Shown here in pieces: positions 54,902 to 64,000 of a stretch of DNA of 64,000 nt (position 1 is the stretch's first letter; the number at the start of each line of letters is the position of its first letter). The notes beneath the pieces are model-generated. The model made no database searches. It was given only the letters and a program-made list of their open reading frames with translations, and was not told the DNA's origin. The stretch spans positions 3,070,115 through 3,134,114 of the forward strand of contig CM065316.1 in NCBI GenBank assembly GCA_033032175.1, written 5' to 3'. A program made the translations under genes and the position numbers. Origin of the DNA: Saturnia japonica (lineage: Eukaryota; Arthropoda; Insecta; Lepidoptera; Saturniidae).

Positions 54902-55966
54902 TAGGCTGAAATCTATAGAGCGTACCTGAGTACTTTGTCAGAACTTGTACTTACTTGTACAAAGTCTGAACTTTGCTCAGACTTAACTCAGCCTTAAGTT
55001 CCGAAATTCAAATTTATAGTCGAAAGCTTAGCATTAGCTCAGCTCTGTCTGAGTAAAGTTCAAGTTATCGAATTCGACGACTTACAGAAAACTTGGGTAT
55101 TATACGATTTAAAAAATAGTATAGCATAATATTGACCTAACAGTGATTATATATACTTTTTAAATGATATGTATTTCTTGATTCTCATTGCCTTATACAA
55201 GGTGTCCAGAAAGGGTATCGGGTATTTGTTTTCGCGCCATATTCGAAACGGGGCGTCTAAAGGGTGCGGGGAGGGGTTCGTGGCGTCCGCCATTTTGTGG
55301 AGTTTTAGTCACGATGGAACAGTACTCGGGGACGCATCGCGCATTTTGCGTACGAGCGTATTATCGTAATGGTGATTCAATAGTGACTGCTCAACGTCTC
55401 TATCGTGCGGAATATCTTTTTTATTGAACTTACAAATACCCGATACCCTTTCTGGACACCTTGTACTACATAGAAATGAATGTTTCTATTACGTACTACG
55501 TTTGTACATGTTTTGTCATTTTTGACGTATGCAGTTTTTTGTTTAATTCAATAAAAAACTATTTCAAGCGAATCGATGTAACAAATACAAATTGCGTTGG
55601 AAATTACAATGATCATGTTCTTATCCAAAGATTATGACATGTTGATAAGCGTAAAACACGTTTTCGTTTTTGGTTTCAATCTTCAATGTTTTTTTATTAT
55701 ATAATTGAAATTCTAATTTAAATATCTTTTTAATTTTCTATACATAATTCGTGATAAATTTATTCGTTTGAGTTGAAGAAATTTTACAGTCCCGGATGCG
55801 GTATCGAAACGTTAATTGAAAGTTACCAGACACTTCCTCAGCTAGAGTAAAGCGTAACTCGACTATAAATTCGAAAGTTAAGATTGAGCTGAGTAAATAC
55901 TTAGCGAAGTTTGAGCTGAGCTAAGGTTGGACTAAGGCTGAGTACGCTCTATAGACTTCAGCCTTA
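54902..55966. mobile_element. Long inverted-repeat element containing a mariner derivative
   Basis: The left end (AGGCTGAAATCTATAGAGCG, 54903 on) and right end (GTACGCTCTATAGACTTCAG, 55942-55961) are inverse copies. Inner blocks rich in CTCAGCC/GCTGAG are also inverted between 54930-55090 and 55830-55940. There is no transposase inside, so it is a foldback-type MITE. The 266-bp mariner derivative inserted into its middle. Confidence 0.65.
55198..55463 (+). mobile_element. Internally deleted DD41D mariner derivative
   Basis: 266 bp with the same 32-bp terminal inverted repeats as the 2047-3346 element and TA on both sides (55196-55197, 55464-55465). The first about 216 bp equal 2047-2262 except for one base seen by eye. 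The rest is the last about 50 bp of the right end. The deletion removed about 1034 bp. It keeps only the start of the transposase frame. Confidence 0.93.
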
Positions 55967-56464
55967 GATCTTTTAAACTACGCAATGGATTTTGATGCGG
56001 TTTTCACTACCATTTAAGGATTGTTTTACGGAAGGTTTGTAATATATAATACATTCCAATTGAATTTTTGTATAGTAGAGAAAATTCAGTTATTTCTAAT
56101 CAAGCTGTCAAACAATGATCTTCGAGCGCTTACGTGGCTTACGCTGGCTATATTAAAGATATTGTATTGTGTTGACGAAGACATAAAGGTACAGATAGAC
56201 AAGTTTATTAATGGGAGATAAGGAAGTTAGACATTTAAAGTGGTTTATAGATTTATTATGGACCTGAGGGGTCGCCTTTTTTACTTGTAAAGGGGTTGCT
56301 ACAGAAGCAAATGAAAAGTCACCCAGCGAACTATGGAAAGAGATACGTTTGCAGTTTCTCTAAGGAATCCAGTTTTAAATATATGTTTTGCTTCATACAG
56401 TAAGCCTTTCGAAACTGTTGCGTGTAAGAAGTAGTTGATATTTAAATAATTGTCACTTTTTAAC

Positions 56465-56640
56465 TGAAAAGGAGGAGTTAATTTTGAATTGAATTTTTTT
56501 ATGTATGTTCAGCCTTAACTTTGTTTATGAATCGAGTTAGATGATTCTTTTTTCGTTGGAAAGTGAATATCTCAATGGTGGTTCCATTTTAATTTTATTG
56601 GCGTTGGAGCTTCAACTTTCTTTTTTGATAAAAATTGTAT
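56465..56640 (+). repeat. Dispersed repeat family D, copy 4
   Basis: TGTTCAGCCTTAACTTTG, ATTCTTTTTTCGTTGGAAAG and TTGGAGCTTCAACTT follow the order in 11105-11365. Confidence 0.55.
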
Positions 56641-57000
56641 TGTATTATTCAGTATTGTCTACTAATAGGGAATTTGGCCTCTCTGATTCGCATCTCGAAG
56701 TCGAGACTATTCCACGCAAACACTGTTTTTCCCATAGTAACAAGAACGTTATTTATTGTGTATCTTTGCCTTTGTATTATTTACATTGTAAATACATTTG
56801 TTGTAAAACAAATTACACAACAAATATTGTAATGATATAAATATAATTTAATTTGCTCTCCGTTATGACACGTCACTCTTTTATCAACATTTCCTAGCAT
56901 TGAATTCTACAGACGATGTTATTAAGTAAAAAAATATGTTTGTAAGTACGTTTGCATGCGTTACACAAAAACTACTGTTGGATATATCACAATTACTCAC

Positions 57001-57155
57001 CAGTTTTGATGAGGTCAGGGTCAGGGTACTTGGATTCCACAAGATTCACAGTTTTTTTGAGTTTTCTTAATTTTATATCGGCAACGATGTAAGAAGAGGC
57101 GTTTGGAATAGGAAGGCGTTGGGGGTTGAAAGGAGCATCAAAGATGAAACGTGTA
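57001..57155 (-). other. Possible coding exon of unknown gene
   Basis: On the - strand an open frame of about 50 codons reads HTRFIFDAPFNPQRLPIPNA.., then VADIKLRKLKKTVNLVES.. and KYPDPDLIKTG, and ends at a strong splice donor (ACTG|gtgagt, exon end 57001). The composition looks like real protein. Upstream there is a stop (TAA) about 25 bases before and no good acceptor, so the exon start is unclear. It lies between the two transporter genes. It could be an exon of an unrecognised gene or a retained fragment of one. Confidence 0.35.
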
Positions 57156-57264
57156 TGTTTTCTTTCGTTTTATGCAGACTTTGACTGTACAAATACTAAA
57201 CAGATTTCGATGAGGCCTTTATTAAATTATATGTTAACGAGTCAGAAAAATCAGCTCTTACTTG

Positions 57265-57480
57265 ACGCAGCGTTACTGGTTGAATACCTCCACCCTTCAG
57301 AAGATTGGAGCCAAATAACCTTGTGTTATGATCCTGCGGAAGTAGGGTTTCCAGAGGTCCTTGAAAGGTGGGTTCAAGGTCGGCAAACGTGCTAGTGATG
57401 TTGGCGGTGTTACAAGCGTCTACAAGCTGCAGTAACCGCTTACCATCATGCGGGCCGTACGTTTGTGTTTCCACATAAGG
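57265..57480 (-). repeat. Dispersed repeat family C, copy 4
   Basis: CCACCCTTCAGAAGATTGGA, GCCAAATAACC and CCGCTTACCATCATGCGGGC match copy 2 in the same orientation. Next, 57480-58860 is unassigned AT-rich DNA. Confidence 0.6.
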
Positions 57481-58860
57481 TGTATTAAAACAGGAGCACA
57501 GAAACAGAACGTCCGTTATGGGGGATAATTACAATAGAGGTGCGTTATTCTCTCTGCCTACCTCATTACAGAAATGGCGTGACGGTAAATGGATATAAAC
57601 ATTAATCGAAAAGATCTTTATTAAAGGCACATCGAAATGAAAATGCATCCTATTCATCGTTAATGGACGATGTAGTAAGCCTTTCATATCTCACCACTTC
57701 GGTATTGCGACCACCAGACACATGGTAAAACCTTGTCATTGTGATTAGTTTCGATGTGTTGTATTCCTTTATGCAGCTAGTTATCGCCGTAATTTACGTA
57801 AGTCGGTGGTGGATTTTCTCCGTTCGTTATTCTTCATTCTGTCTTGATTGAAATAAATAAAAAATAAAAAATAAACATTTTTATAGCCGCTCCACACTTC
57901 ACGCAAGTATCGTGTTGCGATTCTCGTCGTCAATACAGTGCATAGCGCTCCACGGACTATCTTCGATGTATAACGGCCGTTTTCAATGACATATCTGAGA
58001 TCACTATCACCGTTTGGTACATATTAAAACTATCTTTAACTTAAAAGAGGTATTGGCTACCCTCTTGTCTATCCAAGCTATAGGATATGGAATATAGATA
58101 CGAAATACTATCCATAAATAGGTTATTGAAATGAAATTAAGGACAGAATAGTAACTGAAATAACGGATAGAAAGCTTATTGAAAACGGCTGTAAAAGGCT
58201 TTCCGTATACAATTAGTGACATATTATACGACGCCCAAGGAGAGACGAGCTAGGCCTTCTTTTTTTGACACTACTTGGAGGACGTATTGAATCCGTAAAG
58301 CCATATACGAGTCCTGGATCCACACCAGTAGCTCGCAGTAAGTTAGTACACACTGTTCGCACGCTCGATGAACGAAATGTTGTATGCATTTGGATACTAT
58401 TATATACGTATAAATTAAAAACGAAAGCAAATTTAAAGTCTCCGAAATTGGTCCAACTTAATTTATATAATCTAGAAACGTCGAATTCTAATTCGCTAAG
58501 ACTAAATTACACTAATTCTAATGCATAATAAACGTGCAAGTATGGAACCTTTTTGTGTTCGCGCGTGTGTGTACACGCGTTCGCGATTTCTTCGTAGCGA
58601 AATAAAAAAAAAAAACGGCAAATAACGCAGAACACCTCACACTACACTTATAGACACCATATTCACGCTTCACGCGTTGTTCTCGCCCTCGCACGAGTGT
58701 GATGAGATAAGAAATATGAAGAAAGTTACTATAAAACTTAGAGATGATATGTGAACAAGGTTACTATAAACCTTGAAGGTGACATATGAACATGGTTACT
58801 CATACATTTAGTGATGAAGTATGAACAAGGTTAAACACAAAAAAACTTTTAATATTAATT

Positions 58861-61800
58861 TCAGAGAGCAGTTACATCAAATCCAAAATTATCCTTTCCT
58901 TTCACGTGAAGTTTGTCTATTTTGTTGACACTATCTTCGACTTGCTTGACGGTGTCCATGAGTGGGAGATCCTTCGTTTCCGGGGTCAGAAATAAAACAA
59001 TAGCAGCCACTACTGCGATAAGCCCAAATAAGATCGACGGATTAATTACGGAAATTGTGTTCTGTAAAAAACAATTACTGTTTATTAGTTCACGCTTGTA
59101 ATTTCTATCATACAAGTGTTCACTTCAGAAAGCTGTCTGGCTTTTGATGACACTGTGCCTTCCTTATATATACTAATATTAAAAAGCAGAAGAGTTTGTT
59201 TGTTTGTTTGGTTGAACGCGCTAATCTCAGGAACTACTACAAAAAGTACTGGTTCGAATAGAAAAAATATTTTAGTGTTGTATAGTACATTTATCGAGGA
59301 AGGTTATAGACTATATAACATCACGCTACGACCAATAGAAGCGGAGCATCAATGAAAAATGATGCATTGTTGCTTCCATTGCGTGCGCTGCGTGAATGGT
59401 TAAAGTTACGCAACAATCGTGTGCGACGGAATTGTTTCTCTTATAAAGTTCTAGAAAAAAAGGCCGCGATAGTATATGTCTATCTCTTAAGGTTTATTCA
59501 ATATCACCTTTTTTATGGTTATATTTATAACATTTGTTCTAAATAATGCAATATTTGCCAAGGCGTTCTATTAAACATGGTATTATATCTTATCAAAATA
59601 AAAACGTTATACATCACAAGTATGTAATTTTAAATAAACTTACCTTTGACATTAATTGATTTACATGAATAATATCTTAGGAGATATTACAGTATTAATA
59701 TAACTCCGCAGTAAAATAATGATCAAGAGCCGCGCGCGTATTTTTATTATGCGGAATAATGTGCGAGGCGGGTGGCACCTATATTACGTTGCCTACGATC
59801 CACTTTCTCTAACCCTTTCTCTCTATCTTTTATATGACGCTGACGAAGTTACGCGGGTCAGCTAGTTCATAATAACATGGTCAACATGCTACAATTGAAA
59901 AGAAGTCAATTTTATATATTACTAACTGTGCCCGCGGCTCAACACGCGTTATTTACGTCGTAATTTTTTCATTTATATTTAATTCTACTCATACTTTACG
60001 CTTTTATCTTTTAACATTCTTTCCTCCGTTTTTCCCGCACCCCACTCTTCAGAATGTCTCGCTAGCAATGTGTTACAGCCTTAACATCGTAGGTGTGGTT
60101 ATTCGCAGCGATCTTTACTTTAGAGATTACATCGAGAGTGTCATCTCCGCCACGTCTCAGAGACTCGGAATCCTGAACAGGGTGCGACAGTTTTTCACGT
60201 CCAGTCAACTGTACTTTCTTTACAAGATAAAAGTTCGGCCGTGATTTGTATTGTATTGTTATTTTACATTTATCTAGTTTCAAATTTCTGGTTTTACCAA
60301 TTTAGATTTTGCGTTGATCTTTCATGAGTCATGTTCTTGATTTATTTTTCAGAATCCATAGCTGGGTGGAACAAAAATTTGGATTTTTGTGTGCCTTAGT
60401 CGCGTATCTGCTTCGATTAATAGAACAAGTGCCTACTTTGAACTATTTATCTAGTAGGTTAGAAATACCTTCTAAATTACAATTAGGTCGAATACGAACG
60501 CCTTTCAGAACCTCACTTTTTTGCTGTTTCAAAATAATAGAATATCATAAAAATCATACCAATAACGGAGTCAGAGGTGATAGCGTACTTCCGAGCCGTG
60601 ATGAGAGGAAACAAAAGCTGATCAAGGAGCCTCTCGCACTTGTTGGGAACAGTTCCGTCGTGTAAGTTACAACACCAGTGAAAGAGCTCGTTATTATCAT
60701 TTTGCTTATCAGGAACAAACATTTATTGGCCCATGCGTTTTCTGTAATTATTATTGCAATTTTTACTCGTACATATTTTCGATCAACTTGCTTTCGAATT
60801 CCATAATGGGCCTGAATTTTTTGTCGAAGGATAACATCACGATGAAACGATAGCATGTCATATGATGGTATGGTATTTTCAAATACTCGTCTGGTCACAT
60901 TAGTCTTAAGTAGAAAATCTCTCGCAAAGCGCCTGTCGGTATTTTTTAACAAATGTAGCTACTTAAGTACCAGTTTCTATTTCAAAGTAAAACGTGTTTA
61001 CACTTTCCGTTACATGGTCTATGCCGTCAATTATAAAAAAAACAAAGACTTAAACCTGTATTTCAATATCATAAAACAATATCGAATTAATAATGATTCC
61101 TTTATTTGATTCCTTATGTTATATTTAAAAAATAATAGACTATAAAATACAATTAGGAATCACTGCAAACTTTTATAAAAATACAAAGGATAAAAGAAAC
61201 GGCTGTACAAGTGAAATTACAGGTGTGAGAATCGGGGAAAATATTCAACAGCTAAAACCTTCATAACTTACTTACCGAATGTAACATATCCTGAAGCAAT
61301 CGACAATACACTGCTGATAAAAAAACTCATTATAAGCGGTAGTTTCCTTCCAAACTTATTCATAAAATACAAAAATATTAACTCTCCAGGAAAAGACATT
61401 ACGGAGGCCAATAAGAAATTCACGTATTTGTTACCAGAAAGCGAAACTGAGTTTATCAACATTCCGTAATATATAAAACTAACAATAAATCTGACTACAC
61501 AAGAAACGAACAACCGTTTAAGTATTTCTTTGGACTTTAGAACTGTTAGTAAGCTTTCGTTATTTTCAGCATTACCGATATTGAATTTCTTGTTCAGTTT
61601 ATCCAAATCAACACTTTCCAGTTCATCGTGGTTTATCTTTATTTTGTTTGTTTTAGCAAGGAGAGTCAAACTCTTTTTTGCTTCTTCGCATTTCCCTTTC
61701 ACTATCAGCCATCGTGGGCTTTCATGTAGTAAATATACGTAAGCAACGCATAAAATTAAAGGCGTGTATATAATGTGGACTAAGGTCTTCCAGTATGGCA

Positions 61801-62779
61801 CAAGCATTGCTAAACACGCGAATAAACTCTCACCAATATCAGTGAAGAAGGAGAAAAGAATTGAGGCCATTACTCGCTTACGTTTGCTGCTTATTTCCAG
61901 CACTGGGGAAAAAAGAAAAGTTAATTTATCATTTAAATCATAGTCCCTTTCCATGGCTAGAGTATAAAATGTAATATTATCTACATCTATGTTTAGGTAT
62001 AATTGTTTCTTGTTCTTAATAAAGAGAAAAAATAATGCATGGTCTCCTATCAAGAACTCTTCCACTTCATCGGTTGTCGGTTCTTCTACAGCCGTCACTG
62101 GCCCCCTGTCACTTTAGCTTGCTTACTTTTTGAAATATGTAGATTACTTTGGTTCTCTGATGTATATTCTCTCATTACGATTTGACGATAATTTAAAGGC
62201 TGATGATTAAGCTAATAATATAATTATGTTCGTTCAATATTACCTAATACCTAGAGCAACATAGGTTTTTTTTTTTTCGATCTGACCTTACTTTTAGCCT
62301 GAGGGGCTCTATCCAAAAACAGAGCCACTGATGGCTTTTACAGCTTTACCGGGCTTAGGGGCGAGCGCTTAAGGCACTCAGTCGCGATAGCGTGGGCAAC
62401 ATGCGCACAAGGGTGCCAAAGCTGCAGGACCTCGACTTGGGCTGTTGCCGCTATTGCAAAGAAGTCGTGATCTGACTAATTCCCTATCCGTAAAATTTGA
62501 GCTGAACTAACATATACAAATATACATGTCCCTGCCTCCTGGGAGGAAAGAAGGAAAATAAATTTATCCTTCACTAAAAATATTGCTAAAAGAAATATAT
62601 TCAAAACAAAATATTTTATAGACTCACTAAGAACAATCCCTGAAGTATACGTGCCACCGGTCATGACGGCTTCCAAAAATTCAATTACTACGTATGAGTT
62701 CCAGTTCGGCATCAGCAACTTTAGTTGTCCAACACTGCTTCCCAATACACATATTAAAAAAGCTGGTTTACGCCCGAAT
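58861..62779 (-). CDS. Second SLC22-like transporter gene, 3' four exons (partial)
   Basis: Paralogue of the 18450-38664 gene. Exons on the - strand: 62628-62779 (FGRKPAFLICVLGSSVGQLK), 61276-61902 (LFACLAMLVPYWKTLVHIIY, LHESPRWLIVKGK), 60560-60741 (VVTYTTELFPTSARGSLISF), 58861-59061 (LFLTPETKDLPLMDTVKQVE), stop TGA at 58861-58863. Splice phases and the lengths of the three complete internal exons equal those of the first gene (152, 627, 182 nt). The 5' exons with the start, helix 1 and the external loop lie beyond 64000. Frames are intact, so the gene is probably functional. Introns contain a Helitron-like copy (59168-59865) and family E (62290-62560). Confidence 0.9.
59168..59865 (+). mobile_element. 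Non-autonomous Helitron-like element
   Basis: It begins TACTAATATTAAAAAGC and ends GGGTCAGCTAG before a T. The 3' end has a short hairpin (GCTGAC at 59839-59844 pairing with GTCAGC at 59857-59862) just before CTAG, the typical Helitron terminus. It lies in the last intron of the second SLC22-like gene and has no helicase gene. Confidence 0.65.
59925..60240 (+). pseudogene. Family A end remnant and jockey LINE fragment
   Basis: 59930-59950 (CTGTGCCCGCGGCTC) is the end of repeat family A. 60070-60240 encodes SVISATSQRLGILNRVRQFF and LYFLYKIKVRP, the same part of the jockey protein as 25960-26215, ending in a stop. Confidence 0.55.
62290..62560 (-). repeat. Dispersed repeat family E, copy 3
   Basis: The inverse of 31000-31240: GGGCTCTATCCAAAAACAGA, GTGCCAAAGC, GATCTGACTAATTCCCTATC and CCTGCCTCCTGGGAGGAA. 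It lies in the intron below exon 62628-62779. Confidence 0.6.
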
Positions 62780-62889
62780 CTAAAAAATGGTTGAACAATG
62801 AATTCAAGCGTAAATTATCGATTAAATGATGAAAAAGTGATATGAATTAATTGTACAGTAGCCTATATATAGACGCTTCTAACACCGTA

Positions 62890-63050
62890 GGTCTAGCGCG
62901 ACGCCAATCTTGAACCCCCGTACTCCAAAGAGCTCTGTAAACCCTACTCGTCGCCGGAACACACCACAAGGTTACTTGGCTGCAATCTCATGTAGGGTGG
63001 AGGTTTTCCACCAGTAGGACTGCCCCAAGTAGAGAGAAATCTCGAAACTC
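62890..63050 (+). repeat. Dispersed repeat family C, copy 5
   Basis: CTCGTCGCCGGAACACACCA, GTTACTTGGCTGCAATCTC, CAGTAGGACTGCCCCAAGTA and GAGAGAAATCTCG follow the family order. Confidence 0.6.
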
Positions 63051-64000
63051 ATAAGGAATATCGAAAGAAATACTTTTTCCATATACTGAATATATTAATA
63101 TTGAATTGTACATAGATAGATATTTAGTGGTAATTTCTACTAAATGTTAGTGTCTCTGGATTTTGATTGCGTTGTGATCTCAAGTAGGTACACTCAGTTA
63201 TTTATATACACAACATCTGGATCGAGGAGCCAAACTAAAAGTACTGTATTTTCATGAATTTCAGCAGTACATAACCGAAATTTTTAGTACGTACTATACA
63301 CAATTACTACTAAATAACACAAAATTTTCAAAAATATTCATTGATTACTTTCCGAGTTACAACAGGTGGCTCTTCGGTTCACATGTTTAGATTGAGGAAC
63401 CACTTTTACATTCGTATAAGTTTTGATACATTTTACTACAAATTCCAGAATTTGTCCTATTCCAAGAATATTTCACCGTCAATAAGATCAGCGTCTAGTT
63501 TAAAAATAAAGTAAGGAGGTATTTACTGGAATATCAGCCTTGTCTCGGAAATTGTATTTTGGACCTTTCAGCTATTTATATCTTTTTTGATTCTCTATGT
63601 AATACGTATTTATTATATATGAAACATAATTATTATGCATTATAACTATATGAACTATTACTATTTAAACATGTTACATAACACAATAAACGATATCTTA
63701 AATATTTCACTTTTTCTTCTTTGCGTTTATTATTGTACTGTAAATCCTCTGGGCTGCAAATGAAAATCAACGCTGGGACCATTCAGAACAGTGGCATCCA
63801 GCTTATACTGAGTTATAAGCCCTTTGTAGTGGACTACGGCACATAGGGTGTATTACATTTTTAATTTTCATTATTAGTGTTTAAATTTTATGTTATAAGT
63901 TATGTTATGTTATATGTTTTGTCTGTAAAAACTGTGTGTCCATATTTTCACATCAATAAATATATATATTTTTTTTATTTTGATACTAAATAAGGCTGCG
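63051..64000. other. Right-edge intron of the second SLC22-like gene
   Basis: No further exon of the transporter could be recognised here, so its 5' exons must lie beyond the window. 63740-63970 (TGTCTGTAAAAACTGTGTGT, then AATAAATATATATATTTTTT) looks like the 3' end of an interspersed repeat. Confidence 0.4.

Noticed and set aside
60324..60665. 113-codon + strand frame after a good splice acceptor
   Set aside because: Its second half is the antisense of transporter exon 60560-60741, and the first half matches nothing I recognise.

Overview
The window looks like a piece of a lepidopteran (moth or butterfly) nuclear genome. It is AT-rich, its genes are split by canonical GT..AG introns, it encodes a sigma-class glutathione S-transferase of the lepidopteran type, and it is packed with dispersed repeats that resemble known moth families: Helitron-like CTAG-ended repeats, tRNA-derived SINEs, and jockey and RTE LINE fragments. 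It holds no rRNA gene and no CRISPR array. The only tRNA-like sequences are SINE heads.

Host genes. (1) A complete sigma GST lies on the + strand at 11870-16999 (4 coding exons, 204 aa). (2) A complete SLC22/organic-cation-transporter-like MFS gene lies on the - strand at 18450-38664 (7 coding exons, 546 aa) and converges on the GST gene. (3) A second, almost identical first exon of this transporter lies 15.6 kb further upstream (54070-54278, - strand). It has the same splice phase and a conserved 5' block, so it is either an alternative first exon or a relic of a tandem duplicate. (4) The last four coding exons of a paralogous SLC22-like gene lie on the - strand at 58861-62779; its 5' part runs off the right edge. 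Paired exons of the two transporter genes match exactly in length (152, 627 and 182 nt) and phase.

Mobile DNA. 2047-3346 is a nearly intact Tc1/mariner element (transposase spacing DD41D) with one in-frame stop, and 55198-55463 is an internally deleted 266-bp derivative of the same family. 40049-49943 is a CsRn1-type Ty3/gypsy LTR retrotransposon (162-bp LTRs, tRNA-Trp primer site), and a second Ty3/gypsy element (43280-47735, tRNA-Pro primer site) has jumped into its integrase gene, leaving a 4-bp target duplication. The outer element itself split an older DDE-transposase-like pseudogene. 30046-33436 is a jockey-like LINE broken by an RTE fragment with a 10-bp target duplication and by another repeat. 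Two further mariner remnants, a pogo-like MITE, foldback elements, two SINEs, several LINE tails and at least six dispersed repeat families fill most introns and spacers.

Functionally, the GST points to detoxification or redox metabolism and the two transporter genes to organic ion or solute transport at the plasma membrane. Nothing in the sequence ties them into one pathway. I found no clearly new molecular system. The best leads are the duplicated first exon with its promoter-side block, the transposon nests with readable insertion order, the recently active DD41D family, and a small unexplained ORF in the 3' region of the CsRn1-type element.
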